The notes under the pieces: generated by a model
Databases searched by the model: none
What the model saw: the letters and a program-made list of their open reading frames with translations, nothing else
Told to the model about the DNA's origin: nothing
Part shown: in pieces, positions 40,995-49,925 of the stretch
How the letters are laid out: each line of letters begins with the position of its first letter
Numbering within the stretch: the stretch's first letter is position 1
Translations under genes and position numbers: made by a program
From: an uncultured Myxococcales bacterium
GTDB taxonomy: Bacteria; Myxococcota_A; UBA9042; DTJE01
NCBI GenBank assembly: GCA_937975765.1
Contig: CALJUR010000081.1
Coordinates: forward strand, 1 to 64,000
DNA: 64,000 bases
Reading direction: 5' to 3'

Positions 40995-43900
40995 ATGGGC
41001 GATGCCCGTTTCATCGGTTTCGACGTGGGAGCGGAGTACCTGAAGGCGGCCGAGATCCGGATCGGCGACGGGGGGGCCCGGTGCGGGAGGACCTGGGAGG
41101 CCGATCACGGCAAGGACCCGGCCGGGGCGATCGCACGGCTGCTGCCGCAACTGGAATGGGAGGAGGTCGCGGCGGCCGGCGTGACGGGCCGCATGGCGCC
41201 GGCGCTGGACCTTCCGCGCATCCCGCTGAAGGCGGTGCTGGCAGCGGGCCTTCAACTGCTGCATCCGGGGCAGGCCGACATGACCGTCGTGTCCATCGGC
41301 GCCCAGGGGTTCTTCGTGGCCGAGGTCGTGGGCGGACATGTGCGCAGCCTGCGCGAGAACTCGCGATGTTCGCAGGGCACCGGCAACTTCCTGCGCCAGC
41401 TGGTGGAGCGCTTCGGGCTGTCCGTCGCGGAGGCGGACCGGCTGTGCGAGGGCATCGCCGAGCCCTGCCCGCTGTCGGGCCGCTGCCCGGTGATCCTGAA
41501 GACCGACATGACCCACCTGGCGAACCGGGGCGAGGGACGCGACCGCATCCTGGCCGGCCTGTACGACGCGGTGTGCGAGAACGTGCAGACGCTGGTCCGC
41601 TGGCAGGAGTCGCCGCGGGCGCTGCTGCTGCTGGGCGGGGTCGCCCGATCCGCCCGGATCCGCGACCACTTCGCCCGGCAGGCGCACCTGCACGGGCTTC
41701 GGATGGTCGGGGCCAGGGACGGCCAGGACGCGTTCCTGCCGGCCTTCGGCGCCGCGGTGATGGCCCGGCACGAGGGAAGCGCCGTGGCGGCCGACCGGCT
41801 CCTGGCCCCGCGGCCTCCGCGCGCCTTCGAGACGTTCCCGGGGCTGGCGGAGTCGCTGCCGCAGGTCCTCCGGATGAAGGCGGAGGTCCGGCCCGACGAC
41901 GACCGGCCGCACGACGTGGTGGTGGGGTTCGACATCGGCAGCACCGGGTCGAAGGCCCTGGCGCTGGACCTGCAGTCCCGGCAGCCGGTCTGGCAGGCGT
42001 GGCGCAGGACGATGGGGGACCCGGTGGGCGCGGCGCGCGGCCTGGTGTCCACGTTCCTGGACGAGACCGCGGGCCGGCACCGGGTGATGGGCGTGGCGGC
42101 GACGGGGTCGGGACGCGAGATCGTCGGGTCGCTGCTGGCCGCCTGCTTCGACCCGTCGCGGGTGTTCGTGCTGAACGAGATCGCCGCGCACGCCGAGGGG
42201 GCGCTGCACCACGACTCCGAGGTGGACACGATCTTCGAGATCGGCGGGCAGGACGCGAAGTACATCCGGCTGGACCACGGCCGCATCACCGACGCGGCGA
42301 TGAACGAGGCGTGCAGCGCGGGCACCGGCTCGTTCATCGAGGAGCAGGGGAACCGGTTCGAGGGGGCCGGGGACGTCGCGGCGATCGCGCGCGCGGCCCT
42401 GCATGCCGGGCACGGGGTGTCACTGGGCCAGCACTGCTCGGTGTTCATGGCCGAACTGATCGACCAGGCGGTCGCGGCGGGCCAGCCCCGGGACGCGATC
42501 CTGGCCGGCCTGTTCGACTCGGTCGTGCAGAACTACGTCAAGCGGGTCAAGGGGACGCGGTCGATCGGGCGGCGCATCTTCTGCCAGGGGATGCCCTTCC
42601 AGTCGGACGCCCTGGCGGCGGCGGTGGCGCGTCACACGGGCCGGACGGTGGTCGTTCCGCCGGACCCGGGGACGGTCGGGGCGCTGGGGATCGCGCTGCT
42701 GGCCCTGAAGGAGGGCGTGCAGGACGGCGCGCCGCTGGCCCTGGACCGGCTGCTGCAGGCCCGCGTGGAATCCCGCGACACCTTCGTCTGCCCGTCTACG
42801 CAAGGGTGCGGCGGCGCGGGCAACCGCTGCCGGATCGACCGGCTGGACGTCGCGCTGCCGGACGCGAAGCGGCGGTTCACGTGGGGCGGCAACTGCTCGA
42901 TGTACGACCGCGGGACGCGCCGGCGCCGGCTTCCGGACGGCGCCCCGGACCCGTTCGCGCAGCGCGAGGCGGCGGTCCGGCAGGTGCTGGACGGGCTGGA
43001 CGGGGAGCCCGGACGGCCGGTCGTCGCGATGACGGACGAGTTCGCACTGAAGGGGCTGATCCCGTTCTTCGCGACGTTCGCGAACCGGCTGGGCTTCGAC
43101 GTGCGGGTACACCGGGGCGGCGACCGGGAGGACCTGAAGCGCGGCATCGAGCAGGCGAACGTACCGTGGTGCGCCCCGATGCAACTGTTCCACGGGGTGG
43201 TGCGCGGCATGCTGGACGCCCGCCCGGACGTGCTGCTGGTCCCGATGATCATCGACCTGCCGCACCATGGGGACGAGCCGTACTCGGTGACCTGCCCCAT
43301 CGTGCAGGCGGCGCCGGGCGTGATCCGCGAGGCCTTCTTCCGGGAGGCGCGGCTGACCCGGCTGGTGGCGCCGGTGATCCGGATGGCGTCGGCGGGGCTG
43401 GACGCCGACGATTTCCGGGGGTCCTGCCGGGAACTGGCCGCCGAACTGGGCCGGCCGGAGCGCTGGGAGGCCGCGTACCGGACCGCGCGCGAGGCCCAGC
43501 GGCGGTTCGACGAGGCGTGCCGGGAGATCGGGCGGCAGGCGCTGGCCTTCGCGCGGGAGAAGGGCGTGGTGCCGGTGGTCGTGCAGGGGCGCGCGTACAC
43601 GATCCACAACGACGTGCTGAACTCGAACGTGCCGGCGCTGCTGCGGAAGCAGGGGGCGCTGGGGATCCCGGTGGACTGCCTGCCGGTGCCGGACCAAGTC
43701 CCGGTCTTCCACGACATCTACTGGCACTATGCCCAGGCGAACCTGCGCGCGTCGCATCACGTCCGCCGCACCGAGGGGGTGTACAGCGTCTTCTGCAGCA
43801 ACTACGCGTGCGGGCCGGACAGCTTCAACCTGCACTTCCACGCCTACGCGATGGAGAACAAGCCGCACGTCGTGATCGAGACGGACGGCCACTCCGGAGA

Positions 43901-45422
43901 CGCCGGGACGGCCACGCGCATCGAGGCCTTCCTGCACTGCGTGGAGGCCGACCTGAAGGTGCCGGCCGCCGAGCGCAGGCGGCGACGCGTGAACCGCTTC
44001 CGTGCGCTGGAGCAGGAGAAGCAGGACCTGGCGGAGACGCGCCGGCGGGGCGACGTGCTGCTGATCAACCCGATGGGGGTGGGCGCGCCGGCGACCGCGG
44101 CGATGCTGCGGTCCGAGGGCATGAAGGCCGAGGTGCTGCCGCTGCCGGACCGCGAGGCGCTGGAACTGGGCCGGCGCTACACGTCGGGCAAGGAGTGTCT
44201 GCCGATGACCATCACGCTGGGCAGCGTGCTGCAGCGCCTGCAGCGCGAACGCGACACGGACGAGACGTTCGCGCTGCTGATGCCCACGGCCGGCGGGCCC
44301 TGCCGGTTCGGCGCCTACAACCTGCTGCACAAGATCGCCTTCGAGCAGGCGGGCTGGAAGGACCGGATCCGCATCGTGTCGCCGGACGACAACGACTACT
44401 TCGCCGGCCTGCCGGCAGACTTCCAGTTGCGGCTGTGGTTCGCGATGGTGGGGGCGGACCTGCTGCTGGCGGCGCTGCATCACGTGCGCCCGGTCGAGAA
44501 GGAGAAGGGGGCGGCCGACCAGGTCTTCCGGCGCCGCTACGCCGAGCTGATCCGGCTGCTGGAGCGGCCCCGGGCCGGCAACTTGGCGCGCACCCTGCGG
44601 GAGGCGGGGCGCGGCATGTACGGCATCCGCGACGTCGTGCGGGGGGCGGCGCGCGAACTGGCCGCGCTGGCGGACCGGACCCGCGACGTGCCGACCGTGG
44701 CCGTCGTGGGCGAGATCTACGTGCGGCTGGACCCGTTCGCGAACGACTTCGTCGTCGAGCGGCTGGAGAAGGCCGGGGTACGGGCACGGCTGGCCCCCTT
44801 CAACGAGTGGATCGAGTACACGGCCTGGACACGCAAGTACCGGATGCGGCACGACCGGCTGGTCGCGGGCGAGACGCCCCTGGAGATCCACGTATCCGCG
44901 GCGCTCCAGGAGGCGGCGCTGGACCACCTGTACGACGAGGTGGCCGGCGTGCTGGGCTGGCCCCGCCGCACGCGCGTCCCGGAGGCCGTTCACGCGGGGC
45001 GCCGGTACGTGTCCGAGGACCTGCTGGGAGAGGCGATCCTGACGGTCGGGGGCCCGATCCACGAGTACGTGCAGGGGGAGATCGACGGCGTGGTCAGCGT
45101 GGGCCCCCTGGAGTGCATGCCGAACAAGATCGCCGAGTCCCACTTCCTGCACGCCGCCCAGGACACGGGACTGCCGTCGCTGACGCTGGCGCTGAACGGC
45201 GACCCGCTGGACGACCGCTCGATCGAGGACTTCGTCTTCGAGGTCCGCGAGCGGGCGGCGCGGCGACGGAAGTCCCTGGCGCGGATGCGTCCCCCGCGCC
45301 TGGCCGACCTGCGGCGCGCTGCCGGGTCGATGCTGGTCCGCAAGGTGCTGTCGTGGGTCCCGGCGCTGCCGCCCGCGCCGCCGCCCGACCGATCGCGGGT
45401 CGACCGGCGCAAGACGGCTTGA
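40995..45422 (+). CDS. Acyl-CoA dehydratase activase / 2-hydroxyacyl-CoA dehydratase fusion protein (BcrAD/BadFG-HgdB type)
   Basis: A 1475-residue protein. Residues about 1-270 and 305-585 are two ASKHA-fold activase domains; FDIGSTGSKALALDL and IFEIGGQDAKYIRL mark the ATP site of the second. CSQGTGNF / GRCPVILKTDM and CSAGTGSF / QHCSVFMAEL carry the Cys that hold a 4Fe-4S cluster in HgdC-type activases. The first domain has a weaker DVGAEYLK motif. Residues about 595-1400 are the DUF2229 and HgdB-like dehydratase region (CGGAGNRC, VPWCAPMQLFHG, HTSGKECLPM-like YTSGKECLPM). Such proteins are oxygen-sensitive and act in anaerobic 2-hydroxyacyl-CoA or aromatic metabolism; the substrate is unknown. 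The ATG follows AGGAGGACCACAGC. Confidence 0.9.
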   Translation: MGDARFIGFDVGAEYLKAAEIRIGDGGARCGRTWEADHGKDPAGAIARLLPQLEWEEVAAAGVTGRMAPALDLPRIPLKAVLAAGLQLLHPGQADMTVVSIGAQGFFVAEVVGGHVRSLRENSRCSQGTGNFLRQLVERFGLSVAEADRLCEGIAEPCPLSGRCPVILKTDMTHLANRGEGRDRILAGLYDAVCENVQTLVRWQESPRALLLLGGVARSARIRDHFARQAHLHGLRMVGARDGQDAFLPAFGAAVMARHEGSAVAADRLLAPRPPRAFETFPGLAESLPQVLRMKAEVRPDDDRPHDVVVGFDIGSTGSKALALDLQSRQPVWQAWRRTMGDPVGAARGLVSTFLDETAGRHRVMGVAATGSGREIVGSLLAACFDPSRVFVLNEIAAHAEGALHHDSEVDTIFEIGGQDAKYIRLDHGRITDAAMNEACSAGTGSFIEEQGNRFEGAGDVAAIARAALHAGHGVSLGQHCSVFMAELIDQAVAAGQPRDAILAGLFDSVVQNYVKRVKGTRSIGRRIFCQGMPFQSDALAAAVARHTGRTVVVPPDPGTVGALGIALLALKEGVQDGAPLALDRLLQARVESRDTFVCPSTQGCGGAGNRCRIDRLDVALPDAKRRFTWGGNCSMYDRGTRRRRLPDGAPDPFAQREAAVRQVLDGLDGEPGRPVVAMTDEFALKGLIPFFATFANRLGFDVRVHRGGDREDLKRGIEQANVPWCAPMQLFHGVVRGMLDARPDVLLVPMIIDLPHHGDEPYSVTCPIVQAAPGVIREAFFREARLTRLVAPVIRMASAGLDADDFRGSCRELAAELGRPERWEAAYRTAREAQRRFDEACREIGRQALAFAREKGVVPVVVQGRAYTIHNDVLNSNVPALLRKQGALGIPVDCLPVPDQVPVFHDIYWHYAQANLRASHHVRRTEGVYSVFCSNYACGPDSFNLHFHAYAMENKPHVVIETDGHSGDAGTATRIEAFLHCVEADLKVPAAERRRRRVNRFRALEQEKQDLAETRRRGDVLLINPMGVGAPATAAMLRSEGMKAEVLPLPDREALELGRRYTSGKECLPMTITLGSVLQRLQRERDTDETFALLMPTAGGPCRFGAYNLLHKIAFEQAGWKDRIRIVSPDDNDYFAGLPADFQLRLWFAMVGADLLLAALHHVRPVEKEKGAADQVFRRRYAELIRLLERPRAGNLARTLREAGRGMYGIRDVVRGAARELAALADRTRDVPTVAVVGEIYVRLDPFANDFVVERLEKAGVRARLAPFNEWIEYTAWTRKYRMRHDRLVAGETPLEIHVSAALQEAALDHLYDEVAGVLGWPRRTRVPEAVHAGRRYVSEDLLGEAILTVGGPIHEYVQGEIDGVVSVGPLECMPNKIAESHFLHAAQDTGLPSLTLALNGDPLDDRSIEDFVFEVRERAARRRKSLARMRPPRLADLRRAAGSMLVRKVLSWVPALPPAPPPDRSRVDRRKTA

Positions 45423-45471
45423 CGTCCGCCCGTCAACCGCGGTACGGACGGATCCGGCGGAGGCAGAGACC

Positions 45472-46086
45472 GTGGCCGGGGTCAGCAGGGCGGATCGTCG
45501 CGAACAGATCATCGAGGCCGCCCTGACCGTCTTCGCGGACAAGGGCTACCACCCGGCCGGCGTGGCCGACATCATCCAGCAGACCGGCATCGCCCGCGGC
45601 ACGTTCTACCTGTACTTCACGGGGAAGCGGGCGGTGTTCGATGCGGTGCTGGACGAGATCTTCCTGCGAATCCTGGAACAGTTGCACCCGGTGAAGGTGC
45701 CCGACCCCTGGGACGAGCAGGTGGTGATCGACCAGGTGCGCGGCAACGCCCAGCGGCTGGCGCGCCTGATGCTGGCCAACCCCCGCAGCGTGCGGGTGCT
45801 GTTCGGCGAGGCGGCGGGACTGGACCGCGAGGCCAGTGCGCGGCTGTCGGGGTTCTACGACCGGCTGGGCCACTGGGTGGGCGAGTCGCTGCAGGAGGGC
45901 ATCCGGCTGGGGATCGTGCGGCCCTGCGACACGCTGGTGACGGCGCACGCCCTGATCGGCGCGCTGCGCGGCATGCTGTGGGCCTGGGCCGTCGGGCTGG
46001 TGCCGCTGGACGAGGCCACCCTGGTCGAGGAGACGCTGCGGCTGACCCGCGAGGGCGTGCTGCGGACCCGCGACCGCCCCGCCTAA
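45472..46086 (+). CDS. TetR/AcrR-family transcriptional regulator
   Basis: A 204-residue repressor-like protein. The N-terminal helix-turn-helix reads RREQIIEAALTVFADKGY followed by VADIIQQTGIARGTFYLYF. The C-terminal ligand-binding domain is all-helical. The start is a GTG at 45472 with GGAGG in cGGAGGCAGAGACC upstream. It follows the activase/dehydratase gene by 49 nt and may control it through the operator at 40914-40939. Its TAA stop (46084-46086) lies at the edge of an AT-rich inverted-repeat element, so the original C-terminus may have been altered. Confidence 0.9.
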   Translation: MAGVSRADRREQIIEAALTVFADKGYHPAGVADIIQQTGIARGTFYLYFTGKRAVFDAVLDEIFLRILEQLHPVKVPDPWDEQVVIDQVRGNAQRLARLMLANPRSVRVLFGEAAGLDREASARLSGFYDRLGHWVGESLQEGIRLGIVRPCDTLVTAHALIGALRGMLWAWAVGLVPLDEATLVEETLRLTREGVLRTRDRPA

Positions 46087-46231
46087 TTCAGGCGTAATTC
46101 AGGGACAGTCACCATTATTGTTAAGACATCCCATTGGATTTGTTCATAAACACCCAAGTCGGACAATACTATCTTATAAAATCCATATGTTAGCCTACGA
46201 ATAATGGTGACTGTCCCTGAATTCCTGAATT
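46085..46231. mobile_element. MITE-like AT-rich inverted-repeat element (147 bp)
   Basis: Perfect 24-bp inverted repeats (46096-46119 and 46200-46223) contain the string GGGACAGTCACC. Shorter outer repeats AATTCAGG / CCTGAATT (46085-46092 and 46224-46231) extend them. The centre is AT-rich and non-coding, unlike the rest of the window. I recall GGGACAGTCACC-like ends around IS200/Y1-transposase (RAYT-type) elements in deltaproteobacteria. No transposase is present. It is best read as a non-autonomous element or a deletion derivative. Confidence 0.75.
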
Positions 46232-46255
46232 GTGAGCTGCGCCTGAACCGGGGGG

Positions 46256-47485
46256 TCAGAAGAACAACTGGGCCTGGGTGGTGAAGCACTTGATCCAGGG
46301 CGCGGAGGCCAGGTTGCCGGTCTTCTGCGCGCCGAACTCCGTCTTGACGTTGACCGCCGCGTTGCGGATCCAGAAGTTCAGCCCGCCCTTCACCACCAGG
46401 AGGTCGCGGTCCTCCTGCCGGCCGCGGAACCAGTCCACCGAGAACACCGGCTCGAAGAAGGACCACCGGTAGCCCACCTCGCCCAGCAGCCCGATGCCGG
46501 AATTGCGCGACGGGACGACGCGGCGGGTCCCGTCCCCGTCGTACTTCAGCTCGTTGCCGTGGTCGTACCAGAAAAGGCCCATCATCGCGACGACCTCGTG
46601 GTCCTTGTCCGGGCCGAACGGCACGTCCACGAACACGTCCGCGGAGACCCCCACCGCGTCCCGGACGGTGCCCTTCCTTGCGACCGCCCTCGCGCCGTCC
46701 AGGTCGGACGGGGCGTCCATCACGGCGTCGTGCTGGTAGTCGAAGCCCGCTCCGATCGACAGCGTGGGCGACCTGCCGAACGTGATGCCCTTCGCGAAGA
46801 ACTCCGTCTCGGTGCCCAGGATGCTGTAGCGCAGGTGGCCCGCGAACCGCGGCCAGTCCTCGGGGTTCGAGGTCAGCACGGCCTTCCCGGCGGCGTCCTT
46901 CAGGACCTCGTCCTTCGCGTCCTTCTGCAACGCGGTCTTCTGGGTCCCGTTGAAGACGCCCAGCCGGTACTGCAGCCTGCGGTTCGCAACGTACCCGCGC
47001 AACTGGATACCCAGGTCGCGCAGGTTCTTGTTGGACCCCTCCGGGAGGCGCAGCAGCCCCAGGTGAAAGTCCAGGCCGTTCAGGCCCGGCGCACTCTGGT
47101 GGCCGTGCCGGGCGAAGGGCAGCAGCATCATGCCGGCATCAACCATGAACTCGTCCACGACCTTGAAGGTCACGAACGCGTCGGAAATGATCATCGCGGC
47201 GCTCCAGTCGCCCCCCTTGCCCCAGTTCGGCTGCTCGGTGTCCACGAAGAACGAGATCCCCTTCCAGACGTCGCCCCACAGCAGCATCCGCACGCGCCGC
47301 AGGTAGAAATCCTTGCTCCAGGCGGTTCCGTCGGGCGCGCCCTTCTCCTGGAACTGGGCCTGGAACTGGATCAGGGCCGCCACGTTCAGGTTCGTGTGCT
47401 CGCCCAGGTCGAACTTCCAGGCGAAGGCGGGCGACGAGGCCAGCAGGATCGCCGCGACCGCCACGATGCGGGAGAACCGGTGCAT
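46256..47485 (-). CDS. Phosphate-selective porin O/P-like outer-membrane protein
   Basis: A 409-residue protein with a Sec signal peptide cut after AFA (SSPAFA|WK). The mature sequence alternates polar and nonpolar residues in strand-length stretches (LNVAALIQFQAQFQ, FYLRRVRMLLWGDVW, ISFFVDTEQPNWG) and ends in a C-terminal Phe (TTQAQLFF), as expected of an outer-membrane beta-barrel. DFYLRRVRMLLWGDV is like OprO/OprP family proteins. The transported ion cannot be read from sequence. The ATG at 47485 has GGAG six bases upstream. It is divergent from an SGNH hydrolase gene. Confidence 0.82.
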   Translation of the reverse strand: MHRFSRIVAVAAILLASSPAFAWKFDLGEHTNLNVAALIQFQAQFQEKGAPDGTAWSKDFYLRRVRMLLWGDVWKGISFFVDTEQPNWGKGGDWSAAMIISDAFVTFKVVDEFMVDAGMMLLPFARHGHQSAPGLNGLDFHLGLLRLPEGSNKNLRDLGIQLRGYVANRRLQYRLGVFNGTQKTALQKDAKDEVLKDAAGKAVLTSNPEDWPRFAGHLRYSILGTETEFFAKGITFGRSPTLSIGAGFDYQHDAVMDAPSDLDGARAVARKGTVRDAVGVSADVFVDVPFGPDKDHEVVAMMGLFWYDHGNELKYDGDGTRRVVPSRNSGIGLLGEVGYRWSFFEPVFSVDWFRGRQEDRDLLVVKGGLNFWIRNAAVNVKTEFGAQKTGNLASAPWIKCFTTQAQLFF

Positions 47486-47536
47486 CCGCGACTCCGGGTT
47501 CCGGGGTGGCCGAAGGATACGGCAAGGCGCGCCGCG

Positions 47537-47565
47537 TTGACAAAGCGGGATCCGTGCGCTCGAAT
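47537..47565 (+). promoter_or_regulatory. Probable promoter of the SGNH hydrolase gene
   Basis: A perfect TTGACA (47537-47542), 17 nt and TCGAAT (47560-47565). The predicted start is near 47573. The -35 flank, GCCGCGTTGACAA, is identical to the one before coaE. Confidence 0.5.
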
Positions 47566-47605
47566 CGAGCCTCCCGACGGACCGGAGGCCCCCATCCGCC
47601 GCCCC

Positions 47606-48790
47606 GTGACGCTCCCGGACCCGACGCGGCTGCTGCCGGTGGCCGCGCTGGCCTGCCTGCTGGCGGCGCGATCCCTTCAGGGGGTGCCGTCCGGCCTGCT
47701 GTTCGGGACCGGCCTGCTGCTGCTGGCGGCGTGGCCCGGGGCGCGGCTGGCATCGATGCGGCGGCGCGGGACGATGGCGCCGGGGCGCGAGAACCGCGCG
47801 CTGCTGGTCGCGGTGACGGTTCCGGCGGCGCTGGCCGTGCTGGTGGCGGCCGTGGCGATCCGCGCCCCGGGCGAGCGCAGCGGGTCGCACGTCGTCGAGG
47901 ACATCGGCTTCGACCCGGTGCTGGGTCACGGCCCGCTGCCGGTCCCGGGCACCGACCCTTCGACCACCGTGGGCGAGCGCCGGCACGTCCCGGACCCGTC
48001 GCGCGACCCGGCCCTCCTGCTGGGCGACTCGGTGCTGTTCGGCTGGGGGCTGCCCGACGAGCAGACCGCGGCCCGGTTCCTGGACGGGCGGCTGCCCGGG
48101 CTGCAGGTGCTGAACGCGTCGGTGTCCGGCTACTCCCCCGAACAGTACCTGCTGTACCTGGACGAGATCCTGCGCCGCCCCGGCATGCGCCCGCGCATCG
48201 TGGTGCTGGGCCTGTACGCGGGCAACGACTACCACTCCTGCGGCACCTCCAACTGGCGGGGCCACAGCAAGCCCGTGTACGAGGTGCGGGACGGCGGCAT
48301 CGCCCCGTGGCGCTCGGTGACACCCGCCTGGAACTGCGTGGACCTGATGGGCGGCAGCCTGCTGATGAAACCCTTCTGGCGATGGAAGGAAGGTGCCGAA
48401 GCCTTCGTGAACGCCGCGTGCGGCAACCGGGTCCTTCGGGAACCCGAGCACGAGCAGGTGGTGCGGGGGCTGCTGCGGGCGATCCGGGACCGCGCGGAGA
48501 AGTCCGGCACGCGGCTGCTGGTGCTGCTGCTTCCGGACCGGAACGACCTGGACGACCGCGCCACCGAGTACCGGCGGACCCTGTCCCGGCACGACCTGCT
48601 GGCCCGCATCCTGCGCGAGGAGGGGCTGGACGCGGTGGCGTTCGCGGACACCCTGCGGGAACCCGGTCGCGACCTGGACGAGTTGTTCCTGCCCGGGGAC
48701 GCCGCGCACTACGCGCCTACCGGCCAGCGCCTGCTGGCCGACGTGCTGGAACGCGAGATCCGGCGCCGGCTGGAGGGCGAGCCGCGTTGA
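47606..48790 (+). CDS. Membrane-anchored SGNH/GDSL hydrolase
   Basis: A 394-residue protein with two N-terminal hydrophobic segments (about 10-45 and 70-92), then an SGNH hydrolase domain. LLLGDSVLFGWG holds the catalytic Ser of block I, GLYAGNDYHS holds the Asn of block III, and the catalytic Asp/His are in LPGDAAHYAPTG near the C-terminus. Enzymes of this type remove or transfer acyl groups on envelope polymers. The start is uncertain: GTG 47606 is used, and no strong ribosome site is seen near it. Confidence 0.75.
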   Translation: MTLPDPTRLLPVAALACLLAARSLQGVPSGLLFGTGLLLLAAWPGARLASMRRRGTMAPGRENRALLVAVTVPAALAVLVAAVAIRAPGERSGSHVVEDIGFDPVLGHGPLPVPGTDPSTTVGERRHVPDPSRDPALLLGDSVLFGWGLPDEQTAARFLDGRLPGLQVLNASVSGYSPEQYLLYLDEILRRPGMRPRIVVLGLYAGNDYHSCGTSNWRGHSKPVYEVRDGGIAPWRSVTPAWNCVDLMGGSLLMKPFWRWKEGAEAFVNAACGNRVLREPEHEQVVRGLLRAIRDRAEKSGTRLLVLLLPDRNDLDDRATEYRRTLSRHDLLARILREEGLDAVAFADTLREPGRDLDELFLPGDAAHYAPTGQRLLADVLEREIRRRLEGEPR

Positions 48791-48815
48791 CAAGGGCCGC
48801 CCGGCGCGGCATACC
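48787..48815 (+). promoter_or_regulatory. Possible coaE promoter overlapping the upstream stop codon
   Basis: TTGACA (48787-48792) contains the stop TGA (48788-48790) of the hydrolase gene. After 17 nt comes CATACC (48810-48815). The predicted start is about 48822, only a few bases before the coaE ATG at 48825. Confidence 0.4.
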
Positions 48816-48824
48816 GGGGTCATC

Positions 48825-49472
48825 ATGCTGTCGATACCGGAAGGGATGCGGGTGATCGGGCTGACGGGGGGCATCGGGGCGGGCAAGTCCGTCGTGGCGC
48901 AGGCCTGGCGCGCGATGGGGATCCCGGTGATCGACGCGGACGAGGTGTCCCGCGACCAGGCGCGGCCCGGCGGGGCGGCCTTCGCGGCGGTGGTGGCGGA
49001 GTTCGGGCCGGGCATCCTGGGCCCGGACGGCGCGATCGACCGGGCGGCGCTGGCCGCGATCGTGTTCGCGGACCCGGAGCGGCGCCGCCGGCTGGAGGCG
49101 CTGACGCACGGGGAGGTGCTGGCCGAGGCGGGCCGCCGGCTGTCCGCGATGGCGCAGGCCGGCTGCCGGCTGGCGGTCGTCGAGGCGGCGCTGCTGATCG
49201 AGACCGGGCTGGACCGGGACCTGGATGGCCTGGTCGCGGTGATCGCCCCGGAGGCCGACCGGATCCGCCGCGTGGCCGCACGGGACGGCGCGGACGAGGC
49301 CGCGGTGCGCGCGCGCATGGCCGCGCAGGTCGACGACGACCGGCGACGGGCCGCGGCCACCGCGATCCTCGACAACGACGGGGACCTGGATGCCCTGGTG
49401 GCGAAGGCCCGATCCGTCGCGATCGATCTCGTGCTTGCGGGTCGTGACGACGTGCGGCGGCCCCCTGCGTGA
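48825..49472 (+). CDS. coaE: Dephospho-CoA kinase
   Basis: The last enzyme of CoA biosynthesis; it phosphorylates dephospho-CoA. The P-loop GLTGGIGAGKS is near the N-terminus, followed by VIDADEVSRD (the conserved DAD), VVEAALLIETGL and the lid segment. The length of 215 residues is normal. ATG 48825 gives a few extra residues; ATG 48846 is an alternative (MRVIGLTGG). Confidence 0.95.
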   Translation: MLSIPEGMRVIGLTGGIGAGKSVVAQAWRAMGIPVIDADEVSRDQARPGGAAFAAVVAEFGPGILGPDGAIDRAALAAIVFADPERRRRLEALTHGEVLAEAGRRLSAMAQAGCRLAVVEAALLIETGLDRDLDGLVAVIAPEADRIRRVAARDGADEAAVRARMAAQVDDDRRRAAATAILDNDGDLDALVAKARSVAIDLVLAGRDDVRRPPA

Positions 49473-49501
49473 CGGGGGACGCCCGGGACGGCCCCGGGGG
49501 C

Positions 49502-49789
49502 CTACTTCTTCCGGGAGACGTTGATCGTCTGGCGCAGGCCCAGGCCGGCCTTGAAGAAGGGCAGGCGCTTCGGCGGGACGGTGACCTTCTCGCCCGTCTT
49601 CGGGTTCCGGCCCTCGTAGCCCTCGTAGTCCTTGACCGTGAAGTTGCCGAAGTTGCGGATCTCGATCCGCTCGCCGCGCTTCATCGCGTCGATCATCTGC
49701 TCGAAAACGGCGTTCACGACGATGGCGGCGCGGTCCAGGGTGATCTCGCTGCGCTTCGCAACCGCCTCGATCAGTTCCGACTTCGTCAT
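49502..49789 (-). CDS. hup: HU/IHF-family DNA-binding protein
   Basis: A 95-residue histone-like protein. MTKSELIEAVAKRS starts the helical dimer part, and EIRNFGNFTVKDYEGYEGRNP is the HU core with the beta-arm signature GRNPKTGEKV. The Pro-containing arm tips (VPPKRLPFF) contact DNA. HU bends DNA and shapes the nucleoid. It is divergent from pgi, and the two promoters lie back to back. The start ATG at 49789 has GGAGG in CGGAGGATTTCCC upstream. Confidence 0.95.
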   Translation of the reverse strand: MTKSELIEAVAKRSEITLDRAAIVVNAVFEQMIDAMKRGERIEIRNFGNFTVKDYEGYEGRNPKTGEKVTVPPKRLPFFKAGLGLRQTINVSRKK

Positions 49790-49821
49790 GGGAAATCCTC
49801 CGGTTCCTCAAACGAGTCGGA

Positions 49822-49849
49822 ATGATAACCATATCTGCCGGCGGGTCAA
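49822..49849 (-). promoter_or_regulatory. hup promoter
   Basis: On the minus strand, TTGACC (49849-49844), 16 nt and TATCAT (49827-49822; 5 of 6). The -35 box lies 2 nt from the -35 of the divergent pgi promoter. Confidence 0.65.
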
Positions 49850-49851
49850 GA

Positions 49852-49880
49852 TTGAATTTTTCCGGCCCGTCTGCTATCCC
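49852..49880 (+). promoter_or_regulatory. pgi promoter (extended -10)
   Basis: TTGAAT (49852-49857), 17 nt and TATCCC (49875-49880), with TGC before the -10 (extended -10). The predicted start is near 49887, 39 nt before the pgi ATG. Confidence 0.65.
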
Positions 49881-49925
49881 GGGTCCGGTCCCGCGATCCC
49901 ATCCCTTGTCACGGAGCATGCGATC

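Noticed and set aside
46085..46231. Intact insertion sequence
   Set aside because: No transposase open frame fits within 147 bp; only terminal repeats and a short AT-rich centre are present.
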